Shown here piece after piece: positions 49,712 to 60,559 of a DNA stretch of 64,000 bases (positions are counted from its first letter, which is position 1; the number at the start of each line of letters is the position of its first letter). This DNA is from Vulgatibacter incomptus (GTDB lineage: Bacteria > Myxococcota > Myxococcia > Myxococcales > Vulgatibacteraceae), in contig NZ_CP012332.1 in the NCBI RefSeq assembly GCF_001263175.1, positions 490,001-554,000 on the forward strand, read 5' to 3'. The notes under the pieces are model-generated. The model had not been told where the DNA came from, made no database searches, and was given only the letters and a program-made list of their open reading frames with translations. The translations under genes were made by a program, and so were the position numbers.

Positions 49712-50872
49712 ATGCAGGAACTCTTCGAAGCAATCCGGGAAGAATGTTCGGCCGCCACCTGGTCGAGGGGCGTGGAGCTCGCCCGATCGGGGAGCGTGCT
49801 GGGGGAAAGAGCCTCCCCCAAGCAGGTCACGTGCCGCGTGTCCTCCGCCAACGAGCCGGTGAGCCGCACCGTGGTCCTGGACATCGAGGGGACGGAGTGG
49901 TCCTGCGACTGCACGGGGCGCGACGCCGTCTGCGTCCACGTGGCCGCCGCGGCGATCGCCCTGCGGCAGGCCCGGAAGGCGGGCGCGAGCCTGCCGGTCG
50001 CCAAGATCGAGGCGGCCACCGTGGGCTACCGCTTCCAGCGCTCTTCCGCCGGCCTGGTGCTCGACCGCGTCCTCGTCCGAGGCGGGCGCGAGGAGCCGCT
50101 CCAGACCACGCTCTCCGCCCTCACCTCCGGGCGCATCGCCGGTCCGCCGCTGATGCCGACCGCCGCGGACCTCGAGGTGGACGTGGCGCTGGGCAGCAAG
50201 CGCCACGGCTGGTTCTCGCGGGAGGTGCTCGGTCCCGTCTTCGACAAGCTCGACGACGCCGCCGACGTGCGCCTCGACAGCGAGACGATTCGGCTCTCGC
50301 GGGAGCGCGCGGGCGTTCGCGGAAAGGTGGAGGATCAGGCCGACGGCTTCCGGCTCTCGATCGAGCAGGATCCCGCCATCGTCGAGATCTTCGCCAACGG
50401 GGTCGCCCGCTGCGGCGACACCTTGAAGGTGGTGGCGGATCCGCCGCTCACCGGGCGGGAGCTCGACGACCTGCGCAGGGGCCTCTCCTTCGGACCCGAT
50501 CGGATCCACGAGCTCGTCTCCGAGGTTCTCCCGTCGCTGCGCAAGAGGATCCCGGTTGACGTCCGGACGCGGAAGCTCCCGGAGGTGGTGCGCCTCCGTC
50601 CGCGTCTCCAGCTCCAGACGGAGCAGGAGGGCGACGCGCTCTCCATCCTGCCCTCGATCGTCTATGGCGAGCCCGTGTGCGCGAGGGTCGCCGGCGATCG
50701 TCTGATCTCGGTGGGGAGGGCCCGCTGCCGCTGCGCGACTCGGCAGCGGAGGAGCGCCTCGCTCGGATCCTGCAGCAGGGGCTCTCCCTCTCCGCCGGCA
50801 AGCGCGTCGTGTTTCGCGGAGATGAGGCGGTGGCCTTCGCCCGCAGGATGGGCGCCTTCGACGCCGAGGTGA
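49712..50872 (+). CDS. SWIM zinc-finger N-terminal half of a frameshifted SNF2 helicase
   Basis: ATG 49712 follows GGGGAGGAG. The N-terminus carries a SWIM zinc finger, [14 protein letters not shown] (Cys65, Cys67, Cys74, His76), the usual N-terminal module of bacterial SNF2 helicases. The homologous frame ends at about 50716. There the run GTGGGGAG lacks one G relative to an open reading into the next frame; the remaining 50 codons of this frame (rich in Arg/Ser) are out-of-frame translation. With the next entry it forms one broken or frameshifted gene of about 965 codons. Confidence 0.7.
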   Translation: MQELFEAIREECSAATWSRGVELARSGSVLGERASPKQVTCRVSSANEPVSRTVVLDIEGTEWSCDCTGRDAVCVHVAAAAIALRQARKAGASLPVAKIEAATVGYRFQRSSAGLVLDRVLVRGGREEPLQTTLSALTSGRIAGPPLMPTAADLEVDVALGSKRHGWFSREVLGPVFDKLDDAADVRLDSETIRLSRERAGVRGKVEDQADGFRLSIEQDPAIVEIFANGVARCGDTLKVVADPPLTGRELDDLRRGLSFGPDRIHELVSEVLPSLRKRIPVDVRTRKLPEVVRLRPRLQLQTEQEGDALSILPSIVYGEPVCARVAGDRLISVGRARCRCATRQRRSASLGSCSRGSPSPPASASCFAEMRRWPSPAGWAPSTPR

Positions 50873-52614
50873 GCGGCCCCGGCGCGGCGGCCTTCGCCCT
50901 CGCGCCGCCCCTCGAGGCGCTGTTCACCGTTGGTGATGGAAACTTTGACATTTCCTTCCGCGCGGGCGGAGACGAAGGGAGCTCGGCGAACCCGGCGGCG
51001 GTCCTGCGGGCCTGGCGCCAGGGTGAATCCCTCGTGCCCCTGCTGGGTGGCGGCGTAGCGCCCCTGCCAGCGGGCTGGCTTGAGCGCTTCGGCCGGCGCG
51101 TCGCGGATCTCCTCGCGGCGCGAGGCGAGCGCGACGAGCTCCCCGCTTCCGCGCTCCCCGACCTGGGGCGGCTCTGCGAGGAGCTCGATCTCCCGCCGCC
51201 GCCCGCCCTCGCGAAGCTGCGGCCCCTCCTCGAGGAGTTCGACGGCCTCCCCGAGCCCGTGCTCCCCGGCGACCTTCGCGCCAGCCTGCGCATCTATCAG
51301 CACCAGGGCGTCGCCTGGCTCTCGTTCCTGCGACAGGCGGGTCTCGGCGCGCTCCTCGCCGATGACATGGGCCTCGGAAAGACGCTGCAGGCGAGCTGCG
51401 TGCTGGAGCCCGGCAGCCTCGTGGTGGCGCCCACCAGCGTGCTCCACAACTGGAAGGCCGAGCTCGCCCGCTTCCGCCCCGGGCTGCGCGTGGGCGTCTA
51501 CCACGGCCCCCAGCGCCGCCTCGATCCGAAGGACGACGTGGTGCTCACTACCTACGCGATCCTGCGGCTCGACACGGATGCCCTCGTGGCGAAGCGGTGG
51601 CGCACCGTGGTGCTCGACGAGGCGCAGGCGATCAAGAACCCCGACAGCCAGCTCGCCGTGGCCGCCTGCAAGCTCCAGGCGGACTTCCGGATCTGCCTCT
51701 CGGGTACGCCGGTCGAGAACCGCCTCGAGGAGCTCTGGAGCCAGCTCCACTTCCTCAACCCCGGCTTCCTCGGCGGCCGGAAGGACTTCCAGGATCGCTA
51801 CGCCAAGGCGATCGCCGACGGGCAGCCCGGCGCCGCGGCGCACCTGCGCGGACGGATCAAGCCCTTCGTCCTTCGGCGCCTCAAGCGGGAGGTGGCGCCG
51901 GAGCTGCCGCCCCGCACGGAAGTGGTGCTTCATTGCACGCTCAGTGAAGAGGAGCGGAAGGTCTACGACGCCGTTCGCGCCGCCGCGATGAGCGATGTGG
52001 TGGAGCGGCTCTCGGCTGGCGGGAACGTCCTCGCCGCGCTCGAGGCGCTGCTGCGGCTGCGCCAGGCCGCCTGCCATTCGGCGCTCGTGCCCGGGCAGCA
52101 GGCGGAGGGCTCGTCCAAGCTGGAGCTCCTCGCCGAGCAGCTCGAGCAGGCCGTCGCCGACGGCCACAAGGCGCTGGTCTTCTCCCAGTGGACCTCGCTC
52201 CTCGACAAGGTCGAGCCGCGCTTGCGGCAGGCCGGGATCCGTTTCAACCGCCTGGACGGCGCCACCGCCGATCGCAGCGCGGTGGTCTCGGAGTTCCAGG
52301 CCGAGGACGGTCCGCCGGTGATGCTGCTATCGCTCAAGGCGGGTGGAACGGGACTCAACCTCACCGCGGCAGATCACGTCTTCCTCCTCGACCCGTGGTG
52401 GAACCCCGCCGCCGAGGATCAGGCCGCCGACCGCGCCCACCGCATCGGCCAAGAGCGGCCGGTCTTCGTCCACCGCCTCGTGGCGGAGGACACGGTGGAG
52501 GAGCGGATCCTCGCGCTGCAGGAGCGCAAGCGGGCCCTGGCGGAGGCGGCCCTCGGCGGCGGCACGACCGCCGGCGGGATCACGAGGGATGAGCTCCTCG
52601 AGCTCCTCGCGTAG
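50677..52614 (+). CDS. SNF2-family DNA helicase/ATPase core (C-terminal half of the frameshifted gene)
   Basis: The open frame from GTG 50677 is collinear with the SWIM half from about 50716 onward. It contains the complete Swi2/Snf2 ATPase: motif [12 protein letters not shown], Ia [59 protein letters not shown] and [13 protein letters not shown]. These proteins remodel protein-DNA complexes, often in repair or restart of transcription. If the frameshift is real, this half may still be made from its own start, though no ribosome site is evident at 50677. A sequencing error or programmed -1 shift would also fit. Confidence 0.85.
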   Translation: MREGRRRSSDLGGEGPLPLRDSAAEERLARILQQGLSLSAGKRVVFRGDEAVAFARRMGAFDAEVSGPGAAAFALAPPLEALFTVGDGNFDISFRAGGDEGSSANPAAVLRAWRQGESLVPLLGGGVAPLPAGWLERFGRRVADLLAARGERDELPASALPDLGRLCEELDLPPPPALAKLRPLLEEFDGLPEPVLPGDLRASLRIYQHQGVAWLSFLRQAGLGALLADDMGLGKTLQASCVLEPGSLVVAPTSVLHNWKAELARFRPGLRVGVYHGPQRRLDPKDDVVLTTYAILRLDTDALVAKRWRTVVLDEAQAIKNPDSQLAVAACKLQADFRICLSGTPVENRLEELWSQLHFLNPGFLGGRKDFQDRYAKAIADGQPGAAAHLRGRIKPFVLRRLKREVAPELPPRTEVVLHCTLSEEERKVYDAVRAAAMSDVVERLSAGGNVLAALEALLRLRQAACHSALVPGQQAEGSSKLELLAEQLEQAVADGHKALVFSQWTSLLDKVEPRLRQAGIRFNRLDGATADRSAVVSEFQAEDGPPVMLLSLKAGGTGLNLTAADHVFLLDPWWNPAAEDQAADRAHRIGQERPVFVHRLVAEDTVEERILALQERKRALAEAALGGGTTAGGITRDELLELLA

Positions 52615-52679
52615 CGCACGGTGGAGGTCCGCGCGCCGCGAATGCGTCCGTGCATTCGAGCGCGCGGGTCCGTCGAGTC

Positions 52680-53099
52680 TCAGAGCCTGCGGCGCTCACC
52701 CGTGCGGCGGTAGCGGAGCACGTCGCGGACGATCTCGCCGTGGTCGAAGACGAGCTCCGGGAGCGAGTCGGGATCGAAGGCCCGGGCCTCGGCGGCGTCG
52801 TCGCCCCCCTTCGGCTCCCCTGATGCGCGGGCGAGGAAGACCGTGGAGATCGTGTGCTTCCGGGGATCGCGGGCGGGATCGCTGTAGGTGAAGAACTGCT
52901 CGAGGAGCTCCACCTCGAGGCCGGTCTCCTCCAGGGCTTCCCGGCGGGCCGCGAGATCGAGGCGTTCGCCTTCGTCGACGAAGCCACCCGGCAGGGCCCA
53001 CCCGTGGGGAGGGTTCTTGCGGCGGACGAGCACGATCCGGCCGTCCTCGAGCTCGATGAAGCAATCGACGGTGGGCAGGGGATTCCGATACGCGCTCAT
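52680..53099 (-). CDS. NUDIX hydrolase
   Basis: 139 residues from ATG 53099 ([17 protein letters not shown]); the frame upstream is not conserved. The Nudix box [28 protein letters not shown] spans about residues 41-68 with its REALEETG catalytic core intact. Close relatives act on ADP-ribose or on damaged nucleotides; the substrate is uncertain. It converges on the SNF2 gene, 65 nt away. Confidence 0.9.
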   Translation of the reverse strand: MSAYRNPLPTVDCFIELEDGRIVLVRRKNPPHGWALPGGFVDEGERLDLAARREALEETGLEVELLEQFFTYSDPARDPRKHTISTVFLARASGEPKGGDDAAEARAFDPDSLPELVFDHGEIVRDVLRYRRTGERRRL

Positions 53100-53248
53100 C
53101 CGGGCGACGTTGGCACGGCGGGATCGGTGGAGCAAGCGCCGGAGCCCGGCGGGATCGGTCGGCATGGGACCCTGCGCGATGTCCAATCGCATCGAGGCCA
53201 TGGCAGCTGGATGCTGCCGCTTCGACGGGCCATCGCTAGCTTGGACGG

Positions 53249-53725
53249 GTGCGCCTCCCGCTCGCCGTTTGCCTGCTTTCGCTGCTCCTCTCCACGGCGT
53301 GCAACTACGCGATCGAGTCCGGCAACTACGTCTTCGAGCGCCGGGAGCTGATCCAGCAGTTCTGCGACTTCGAGCCCCCGATCCCCGACGTCTTCACGGG
53401 GAAGCTGACCAAGAGGGGCCGTACCGTCACCATCGAGCTCGACGACCCCGCCTTCCGGGCGAAGATGGACCAGCGCTTCTTGGTCGGCGTCTTTCCCCAG
53501 GATCCGGATCGGGATCACTTCCTGGTCTCTTCGTCGTTCGAGGTGACCGCGGAGGTGAACGGCCTCTCTTGCCTGGTGTTCACCCATATCGACATCGAAG
53601 GGAACCTACTGAACGATCGCACGTTTTCGGGAACGTTCCTCTTCACCTACGACCGCCAGGTCGAAGCCCCTCTGGAGTGCCCGGCTTCCTGCGTCTCGAG
53701 CTTCACCTACATCGCCTTCAAGTAG
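53249..53725 (+). CDS. Small lipoprotein, unknown function
   Basis: 158 residues from GTG 53249. Lipoprotein signal: [16 protein letters not shown]. The mature part is beta-rich with several Cys ([18 protein letters not shown]). A stretch [10 protein letters not shown] near the C-terminus suggests a small beta-sandwich. Not a recognised family. Confidence 0.75.
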   Translation: MRLPLAVCLLSLLLSTACNYAIESGNYVFERRELIQQFCDFEPPIPDVFTGKLTKRGRTVTIELDDPAFRAKMDQRFLVGVFPQDPDRDHFLVSSSFEVTAEVNGLSCLVFTHIDIEGNLLNDRTFSGTFLFTYDRQVEAPLECPASCVSSFTYIAFK

Positions 53726-53793
53726 AGGTGGCCCGGTTGCCCGCACGGCCCGGAAGGACATAGGGTCGACGCATTTCCCGAAAGGCGGTGGGC

Positions 53794-55764
53794 ATGGCGA
53801 AGACCCAGGGTTCGGAAACGTCGTTCGACTCGGTGCTCCAGGAGGAGCGGGTCTTTCCGCCGCCGAAGAGCTTCTCGGAGAGCGCCTGGATCGGCGATCT
53901 CGACATCTGGCGGCGCCTCTCCGACGAGGCCCGGTCCGATCGCGGCGCGTTCTTCGGCAAGCTCGCGCAGGAATTGCTCGTGTGGAGGCGGCCCTTCACC
54001 AAGGCACTGGAGGGCAAGCTCCCCGACGCGCGCTGGTTCGTCGACGGCGAGCTGAACGCCACCGAGACCTGCATCGATCGGCACCTGTCCACGTGGCGGC
54101 GGAACAAGGCCGCGATCATCTGGGAGGGGGAGCCCGGCGACGAGAGGGTCCTCACCTATAACGAGCTCGCTCGCGAGGTGGGCCGGTTCGCCAACGGCCT
54201 CCGCAGCCTGGGGGTCGAGAAGGGCGACCGCGTCTGCCTCTACCTGCCGATGATCCCCGAGGCGGCGATCGCCATGCTCGCCTGCGCGCGCATCGGGGCG
54301 ACCCACACGGTGGTCTTCGCCGGCTTCTCCGCCGAGGCCCTGCGCGATCGCATCAACGACACGGGCGCCAAGGTGGTGGTCACGGCGGACGGCTTCTTCC
54401 GGAAGGGAAACGTCGTCAAGCTGAAGAGCGCCGTGGACGAGGCCCTGAAGGGTGCGCCGTGCGTGCGCAAGGTCGTCGTGGCCCGGCGCGCGAACGCGAC
54501 GGTCTCCATGAGCGAGGGGCGGGACCTCTTCTGGCAGGATCTCGTGGCGGAACAGCCCGACGTCTGCAAGGCGGAGCCCGTCTGGTCGGAGCACCCGCTC
54601 TTCGTGCTCTACACCTCGGGCTCCACCGGAAAGCCCAAGGGCGTGGTCCACGGCACGGCCGGCTTCCTCCTCGGCGCGGCGCTGACCTCCCGGTGGGTCT
54701 TCGATCTCAAGGACGAGGACACCTGGTGGTGCACCGCCGACGTCGGCTGGGTCACGGGCCACACCTACGCGGTCTACGGCCCCCTCGCCCTCGGGGCCAC
54801 CGTGGTGATGTACGAGGGCGCGCCCCTCTCGCCGGCGCCCGACCGCTTCTGGAGGATCATCGAGAAGCACCACGTGACCGCCTTCTACACAGCGCCCACC
54901 GCGATCCGGACCTTCCTGCGGCTGGGCACTTCGTGGCCCGAGAAGCACGACCTCTCCTCGCTCCGGCTCCTGGGCTCCGTGGGTGAGCCGATCAACCCCG
55001 AAGCCTGGATGTGGTACCGCGAGGTGATCGGGAAGAACCGCTGCCCGGTCGTCGACACCTGGTGGCAGACCGAGACGGGGGCCGCGATGATCGCCCCGCT
55101 CCCCGGCGCCACGCCCACGAAGCCCGGCTCCGCCACGCTGCCGCTCCCGGGGATCTCCGCCCGGATCGTCGATGAGGGCGGCAAAGACGTGCCGGCGGGG
55201 AAGGGCGGCTACCTCGTGATCGACGAGCCTTGGCCCTGGATGTCCCGGACCCTCTACGGCGACCGCGAGCGCTTCCTGAAGAGCTACTTCTCCCAGTATC
55301 CAGGCTGGTACACCACGGGTGATGGAGCTCGGCAGGACGAGGACGGCTACTTCTGGATCATGGGCCGCGTCGACGACGTCATCAACGTCGCCGGCCATCG
55401 CCTCGGCACCATGGAGATCGAGAGCGCGCTCGTGGCCGCCGACGACGTCGCCGAGGCCGCAGTGGTCGGGACGCCCGATCCGGTCAAGGGGACGGCGATC
55501 GTCGCCTTCGTCACGCTGCGGCAAGGCGTGGCCCCCTCGCCGGTGGTGGCCGACTCCCTCCGAGCCCACGTCAGCCGCGAGATCGGCGCCATCGCCAGAC
55601 CGGACCAGATCCGCTTCGCCGACGCGCTCCCGAAGACCCGCTCCGGCAAGATCATGCGCCGCTTCCTGCGCGACCTCGCCGCCGGACGGGAGGCGCAGGG
55701 AGACATGAGCACCCTCGAAGACATCGGCGTGCTCGCGTCGCTCCACGAGGGCGACGAGGAGTAG
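53794..55764 (+). CDS. acs: Acetyl-CoA synthetase
   Basis: 656 residues from ATG 53794, spaced 8 nt from AAAGG; the GTG at 53788 is too close to it. It forms acetyl-CoA from acetate, ATP and CoA. AMP-binding motif [17 protein letters not shown], the [13 protein letters not shown] and [10 protein letters not shown] acetate-type motifs, [20 protein letters not shown], and the C-terminal catalytic Lys in TRSGKIMRR, the site of regulatory acetylation in the family. It ends 15 nt before the converging rnhB gene. Confidence 0.95.
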   Translation: MAKTQGSETSFDSVLQEERVFPPPKSFSESAWIGDLDIWRRLSDEARSDRGAFFGKLAQELLVWRRPFTKALEGKLPDARWFVDGELNATETCIDRHLSTWRRNKAAIIWEGEPGDERVLTYNELAREVGRFANGLRSLGVEKGDRVCLYLPMIPEAAIAMLACARIGATHTVVFAGFSAEALRDRINDTGAKVVVTADGFFRKGNVVKLKSAVDEALKGAPCVRKVVVARRANATVSMSEGRDLFWQDLVAEQPDVCKAEPVWSEHPLFVLYTSGSTGKPKGVVHGTAGFLLGAALTSRWVFDLKDEDTWWCTADVGWVTGHTYAVYGPLALGATVVMYEGAPLSPAPDRFWRIIEKHHVTAFYTAPTAIRTFLRLGTSWPEKHDLSSLRLLGSVGEPINPEAWMWYREVIGKNRCPVVDTWWQTETGAAMIAPLPGATPTKPGSATLPLPGISARIVDEGGKDVPAGKGGYLVIDEPWPWMSRTLYGDRERFLKSYFSQYPGWYTTGDGARQDEDGYFWIMGRVDDVINVAGHRLGTMEIESALVAADDVAEAAVVGTPDPVKGTAIVAFVTLRQGVAPSPVVADSLRAHVSREIGAIARPDQIRFADALPKTRSGKIMRRFLRDLAAGREAQGDMSTLEDIGVLASLHEGDEE

Positions 55765-55779
55765 CGGGCTCCCGTTGCC

Positions 55780-56610
55780 TCAGGACGACCGGCGGGCGGC
55801 CCCGAAGAGGACGCCCTGGTCGGGCTCCAGGCCCAGGACCTTGCGGACCGGCGCGAACGAGCGCCGGTGCACGGGCGAGACTCCGAGCTTCTCGAGAGCC
55901 CGCACGTGCTCGGCCACCGGATAGCCCTTGTGCTTCGCGAAGCCGTAGCCGGGGAACGTGCGGTCGAGCACCACCATCCGAGCGTCTCGATCCGTCTTGG
56001 CGAGGATGGAGGCCGCGGCGATCGAGAGGCTCTTCGCATCTCCCTTCACGATCGCCTCCTGCCGCATGGGAAGCTCGGGGATCCGACGCGCGTCGACGAG
56101 CAGGGCCTCGGGTACCGCGCCGAGCGCCCGAACCGCGCGGAACATCGCCAGGAGCCCGGCGCGGTAGATGTTGATCCGGTCGATCTCCTCCGGCTCCACC
56201 GCGCCGATCCCCCAGGCGACGGCGCGCTTCCGAATCTCGTCCGCAAGACGCTCGCGCGTCGAGGCGTCGAGCTTCTTGGAGTCGTCCACGCCCGGGATCC
56301 GGCAGCCTTCGGGCAGGATCACCGCCGCCGCCACCACCGGGCCGGCGAGGGGGCTCATCCCGGCCTCGTCCACGCCGGCGACCCGCTGGAACCCTTCGGA
56401 CCAGAGCGCGCGCTCGTAGCGCAGCATCGTGCGGAGCCGCTGGCCCTCTGCGCGGGCCTCGGTGCGGCGCCTCTCGATCGACTGGAGGATCGATCGCGCC
56501 CCCGCTCGGGGATCGCTCCTGAGCTCCTCCTCCGCCGCTGCGGTCAGGGGGAGGCCTTCGTCCAGGTATCGGCGCTTGAGCTCTGCGAGAGGACGGCGAT
56601 GGCTTGGCAT
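55780..56610 (-). CDS. rnhB: Ribonuclease HII
   Basis: 276 residues from ATG 56610; a GTG at 56628 is an alternative. It cleaves RNA in RNA-DNA hybrids, including single ribonucleotides. A 75-residue N-terminal extension (found in several bacterial RNase HII) precedes the catalytic domain: [16 protein letters not shown] (DE at 81-82), [23 protein letters not shown] and [10 protein letters not shown]. The first 120 codons are duplicated at 61.66-62.02 kb. It follows the RCC1 lipoprotein gene by 82 nt. Confidence 0.95.
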   Translation of the reverse strand: MPSHRRPLAELKRRYLDEGLPLTAAAEEELRSDPRAGARSILQSIERRRTEARAEGQRLRTMLRYERALWSEGFQRVAGVDEAGMSPLAGPVVAAAVILPEGCRIPGVDDSKKLDASTRERLADEIRKRAVAWGIGAVEPEEIDRINIYRAGLLAMFRAVRALGAVPEALLVDARRIPELPMRQEAIVKGDAKSLSIAAASILAKTDRDARMVVLDRTFPGYGFAKHKGYPVAEHVRALEKLGVSPVHRRSFAPVRKVLGLEPDQGVLFGAARRSS

Positions 56611-58588
56611 GGCGACGATTCGCGCCACGGAGCGGAGCCGGGCGCACGGCGCCGCATTCTACATCACAGGCCGTCCAGGTTCAGCCTCGGCCTTACTCTT
56701 GCCCGGCAATCTGCGTCGGAACCTCCAGTGGATAGCCCTGTGATCTCCTCCCCACTGCGCCGTATCCCCAGCAGTAGACCCTTCCCTCGTAGTCGAGGCC
56801 ACAGCCGCCTTCGGATCCCAAGCCGATATCGACGAACCGGAGCTGTCCTGAAAGCAGGATTGGAGTCGCCTCGTAGCAGAGGAAGATATCGTTCCCACGG
56901 GGGCACGCTTCTTTGCCGAGCTGCGAGAAGGCATTGGAGCCCCAGCACCAAGCCCGACCATCTTCAGCCAACCCGCAGGAGAATCCGAGCGATGAGGGCG
57001 AAACGGCCGTTCTAATGCGGGTGAATACGTGTCCCCCTTCGATCGGCACTGGAACGGAGGAAGTCCCGTTCGAGCCAGTTCCAAGCTGCCCGGTGAGGTT
57101 CGAGCCCCAGCAGTATCCCTCTCCCTCACGGGTCAGCGCGCAGGCGTGTCCCAACGAGCCGACATATCCGCCCGTCGAGGCGGAGATCTCGACGAACGTG
57201 TTTCCACCTTCTACTTCGGCGAGCGCGCTCGAGCTCGGCGGCGGACCTTCCTCCACCGGGTCACGGAGCTCCCTTCCCCAACAGTAGGTCCGCTCGTCCA
57301 GTGCAATGCCGCAAGTCGTTCCACCCACTCGTGTAGGCGAGGTCGAAGGCTGGTGGAAGAGCAAATCGGTCTCGACCGGAGTTGGAATCAGTACGACCTC
57401 GGGAGACTTGATTCCGAGCTGTCCGCGCAGGTTAAATCCCCAACAGAACGCTCTGCTGACGGGGTCCAACGCACAGGTGTAGCCATATCCTGCGGAAACC
57501 GAAATAAACCGAAAGCCGAGCGATACAGCGTCGAGCGGTAGGTCGGTGGTTCCATTTCCCAGCTGGCCCCAATCGTTGTCGCCGGTGCAAATGGTCTCCC
57601 CGGATGTCGTGATTCCGCATGCATGTGAGTCACTGAAGCTCAGCGATTCGAAGCGATAGAGGTCCAGAAACGGCACGGCGGTTTGGGGTTGAGGCTCTTG
57701 ACCTTCTCGAGTGGGTAGAGGGGCCCGCCAATAGTACGCGCGTCCGTCAACCGTGAGACCACCTGCGGTATTTCCTCCGACGAACAGCTTCGCCAATCGA
57801 GGGATTACCACACGAACTTGCGCGTGAGTTTCCAAGGGACCAACCGTGGCCGAGATGGTCGTCGTCCCCGCCTTCTTGCCCACGACGGTCCCGTCGTCCA
57901 AGACGGCGGCGATCTCCGGATCGCTCGAACTGAAAGCAGGCTCGCCTACCTCCATCGGGTCTCCGTTCTCGTCTCGCATGGTCGCTCGAAGCCGATCGTG
58001 ATACCCGAGGTCCACGATCAGGGGATTTGGCGTCAGTTCGAGCGAGGTCGAATGGCCGGAGATTCGAATGCGAACTGAAGCCTCGAGCGCTTCGACGCGA
58101 GCGTACACCGTCACCACTCCTGCTTGGCGTCCCGCTACCGATCCTGTCGGTGAGAGAGTGATGAGCTCCGGTGGTTTGGCCTCCCATGTCACCGAGGGGT
58201 CCACGATCGGAGCGCCCCACGCGTCGTTCACTCGAGCGACGAGCTGGGCCTCTTCTCCGATGAAGAGCTCGCCTGGAGCTCCCTCGATGCGAATGGATGC
58301 CGCGGGAGGCGAGGTCACCTCGATTTGTACCGAGCTACTGACTCCATCCGAGGTGGCCGTTACGTTGGCCCGGCCGATCGCCTTCGCCGTAACGAGTCCG
58401 TCTCTCGAAACCGTAGCAACCTCGGGTGTATCCGAAGTCCACTCGACCTTGCGATCCTCGAGGACGGTTCCGTGTTCGCTCAGAACCGTGGCGTGTAGAC
58501 GTTTGCCTTGATGTACGAGAAGGGCGAGGGAATCTGGCTCGATCTCGATGCGAGCCACCCTCTCGCCGTCGTCAATCGGAAGGACCAC
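56253..58588. repeat. Segmental duplication, copy A (part shown in window)
   Basis: From 56253 this segment (5' part of rnhB and most of the upstream RCC1 lipoprotein gene) matches 61664-64000. The offset is 5,411 at rnhB and 5,412 from the lipoprotein stop to the window end, so almost no indels occur over 1.9 kb. Divergence is by scattered substitutions, heaviest toward the Ig-like part. Copy A continues to at least 58942; the matching part of copy B is beyond the window. Confidence 0.85.
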
Positions 58589-58942
58589 GATCTGGCTCGT
58601 ACCCTCGATGCCATCGGCGCGGACAGAAACGACGACCTCGCCAGGCGAGATCGCTTCGACGAGGCCCTCCGCCGAGACCGTCGCGGTTGCGGTCGAGCTC
58701 GACGACCAATCGAAGCGCTCGACCGCAACCTGCTTGCCTGCATCCGACCAAGCGGTCGCGTGAAGCTCAGCTGTCTCTCCGGGGTGAAGGCGAATGGACT
58801 CAGGCTCAACTCTGATCGATGCGGCGACTTCGGGTTCAACTTCGACCGGAGGGTTGACGGGAGGCGGTGTTCCGCACGCCCAGCAAAGCGCGTGGGTTCC
58901 CATCATCAGCAGTCTGGCGAGCGTGGCGATACGCGGTGCCAT
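56693..58942 (-). CDS. Ig-like/RCC1 beta-propeller surface protein, copy 3
   Basis: 749 residues with ATG 58942 after GGGAGGAG. The N-terminal hydrophobic segment contains THALCWACG; its lipobox is atypical, so lipidation is uncertain. Four Ig-like domains follow (ATATVSAEGLVEAISPGEVVVSVRADG and similar segments, about residues 40-370), then RCC1 blades with CWG turns (CGITTSGETICTGDNDWGQLG, CALDPVSRAFCWGFNLRGQLG). The fold is shared with the two genes at 23-28 kb but the sequence is distinct. A nearly collinear duplicate lies at 62.1-64 kb. Confidence 0.88.
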   Translation of the reverse strand: MAPRIATLARLLMMGTHALCWACGTPPPVNPPVEVEPEVAASIRVEPESIRLHPGETAELHATAWSDAGKQVAVERFDWSSSSTATATVSAEGLVEAISPGEVVVSVRADGIEGTSQIVVLPIDDGERVARIEIEPDSLALLVHQGKRLHATVLSEHGTVLEDRKVEWTSDTPEVATVSRDGLVTAKAIGRANVTATSDGVSSSVQIEVTSPPAASIRIEGAPGELFIGEEAQLVARVNDAWGAPIVDPSVTWEAKPPELITLSPTGSVAGRQAGVVTVYARVEALEASVRIRISGHSTSLELTPNPLIVDLGYHDRLRATMRDENGDPMEVGEPAFSSSDPEIAAVLDDGTVVGKKAGTTTISATVGPLETHAQVRVVIPRLAKLFVGGNTAGGLTVDGRAYYWRAPLPTREGQEPQPQTAVPFLDLYRFESLSFSDSHACGITTSGETICTGDNDWGQLGNGTTDLPLDAVSLGFRFISVSAGYGYTCALDPVSRAFCWGFNLRGQLGIKSPEVVLIPTPVETDLLFHQPSTSPTRVGGTTCGIALDERTYCWGRELRDPVEEGPPPSSSALAEVEGGNTFVEISASTGGYVGSLGHACALTREGEGYCWGSNLTGQLGTGSNGTSSVPVPIEGGHVFTRIRTAVSPSSLGFSCGLAEDGRAWCWGSNAFSQLGKEACPRGNDIFLCYEATPILLSGQLRFVDIGLGSEGGCGLDYEGRVYCWGYGAVGRRSQGYPLEVPTQIAGQE

Positions 58943-59015
58943 CGTTATCTCTCCTCCCGTAGCCCCGTTTGCGGATCACGTGGTCGTGGTTCGAGAAGAA
59001 CCGCGGCCATGGTCG

Positions 59016-60068
59016 TTACCGTAGAGCAACTTTGCAGTGATGGATCCTCGCTTTCGAGGCGGGATGCAAGGGATCGGAATGATCGTCATAGGTCTCGAGA
59101 TAGGCGAAGCTATCCTGGTCGATATCGTACGAATATACCCCGTTGCCTCTGTTCACCTCGTCGACCGAGGCGACGAGATAGGTAAGCCCCGTCACAAGAT
59201 CGGTGAGATAGATGGGGTCGATTCCATCTTCGGCGGGGCACGAGTCCCCGCTATAGAGCACGAATCTGCCGGTCGCGTTGAGCCTCGGCTTGTGGTGTGA
59301 AAGACAGGGGCCCGAGACGAGCTCTTCCGACGTTGGGTCGAGGACCGACCGATAGGCGATAAGCGATTCGCCGATGCTGGTGATCTTCTCGTAAGCGACG
59401 AGGTCGCTGCCTACGTTGGGGGTCTGGAATCTCTCTCCGTCCTCCGGGCTGCCAAAATCGCCGTTCAGCCCGAGTAGAGACCGAAAGCCAATCGTGCCGT
59501 CGAGTTCGTACGCAACCAATCCGCTACGAATGCTCGGATTTGTTCCAACAGAAAAGTCGGTGAGGGTTGAATTGCTGAACCGGTACAGTTTCACTTTGGC
59601 GTTCGCCGACCAGACTGCGTTGCCCGAATGAAAGGAGGGAGCGGAGAGTTCAGTAGTTGGCGAATATTCTGCCAAAACAATCTCGCTTTGATTCGCAACG
59701 CTCATGGAAATGACTTTGTATGGGTAGGCCTGCGAATCGGTCTTCACGGTGTAGATCAGCCTCCATGCGTGAAGAGCGAACCCCAGTGAACCCCCTGGCA
59801 CTCCGACGAAGGTCGGGTCGCGATCATGAGGCCCGACCGACGTTCGCTCGTCGGCGAACCGATTGAACGCGAGATTGTTGATGGGGACGCCGTTGTCGTC
59901 GACGACCTGCGCCACAGCCACTCCGCCCCATTTTCCGCGGGTGGATTCCCATTCGGTACTCAGATCCTGCTCCACACAGCCCGTGACAGGAAGCGGCGGC
60001 GTAGCGTGAGCTCCCGCCGCGACGAAGCAGACAGCCAGCACGACCAGCTTCATGATACAAGTTTTCAT
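59016..60068 (-). CDS. Exported beta-propeller-like protein, unknown function
   Basis: 350 residues from ATG 60068. Signal peptide KLVVLAVCFVAAGAHA. The mature part has repeating short strands with patterns such as SGNAVWSANAKVKLYRF, RSGLVAYELDGTIGFRS and GSDLVAYEKI, resembling TolB-type propeller repeats. Base composition is less GC-rich than neighbours (many A/T-ending codons), suggesting later acquisition. A good promoter is 70 bp upstream. No named family recognised. Confidence 0.8.
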   Translation of the reverse strand: MKTCIMKLVVLAVCFVAAGAHATPPLPVTGCVEQDLSTEWESTRGKWGGVAVAQVVDDNGVPINNLAFNRFADERTSVGPHDRDPTFVGVPGGSLGFALHAWRLIYTVKTDSQAYPYKVISMSVANQSEIVLAEYSPTTELSAPSFHSGNAVWSANAKVKLYRFSNSTLTDFSVGTNPSIRSGLVAYELDGTIGFRSLLGLNGDFGSPEDGERFQTPNVGSDLVAYEKITSIGESLIAYRSVLDPTSEELVSGPCLSHHKPRLNATGRFVLYSGDSCPAEDGIDPIYLTDLVTGLTYLVASVDEVNRGNGVYSYDIDQDSFAYLETYDDHSDPLHPASKARIHHCKVALR

Positions 60069-60143
60069 TGAATCCCCCGTGTGTGAAGGCCGTCGCCAGC
60101 CGCCCCCTACTTCGTTCCGGGCTGGCGTGGGCATTCACATCGA

Positions 60144-60172
60144 ACCCTAGCTGTCGCTCCAGGTCTTGTCAA
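60144..60172 (-). promoter_or_regulatory. Promoter for the exported propeller-like protein gene
   Basis: On the minus strand: TTGACA (60172-60167), 17-nt spacer, TAGGGT (60149-60144). The -35 is a perfect consensus. About 70 nt precede the start codon. Confidence 0.55.
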
Positions 60173-60295
60173 ACTCGTCGATTCTATATGTAGGGAGCGC
60201 TGGAAATGTCCGGGTCAATGGGGGTTGTAGGTGTTCAGCCTTCATCACGGCAGTGCCGGAGAATAGCGAGCGCGCGTGAAAGCACGGCGCAGCCT

Positions 60296-60490
60296 TCAGC
60301 ACGCCTCCAATGAGCGGATGCGCTCCTCACACTGCTCCACGAGCTCCTCGATGGGACGCTGGTCGTGAGCTACTGGATTACGCTGATCGGTCGTTTCTCG
60401 GAGCTCGATCGGGAGAGTCCAGCCGGCGAACGAGCGCCTGGGCCAGGTTGGATCGGGCCAAACCAAACGGACATCTACGAGGGCACTCAA
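60296..60490 (-). CDS. Doubtful small reading frame
   Basis: 64 codons from a TTG start, with a protein-like composition (DPTWPRRSFAGWTLPIELRE; IEELVEQCEERIRSLEAC). No ribosome site is evident, and codon use is mixed. It could be a fragment of a decayed gene. Not recognised. Confidence 0.2.
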   Translation of the reverse strand: MSALVDVRLVWPDPTWPRRSFAGWTLPIELRETTDQRNPVAHDQRPIEELVEQCEERIRSLEAC

Positions 60491-60559
60491 TCGGACTGGT
60501 ACGAATGTCCCTGACCTTCGTCGAGCCGCTGCGGTTCCGGAGCCAGCTTCATGCCATGG

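Larger units (their letters stand above)
60069..60559. other. Gene-poor stretch
   Basis: Nearly 500 nt between the exported propeller gene and the next hypothetical gene. It holds the promoter for the former and a doubtful 64-codon frame (listed separately). Nothing else was recognised. Confidence 0.4.
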
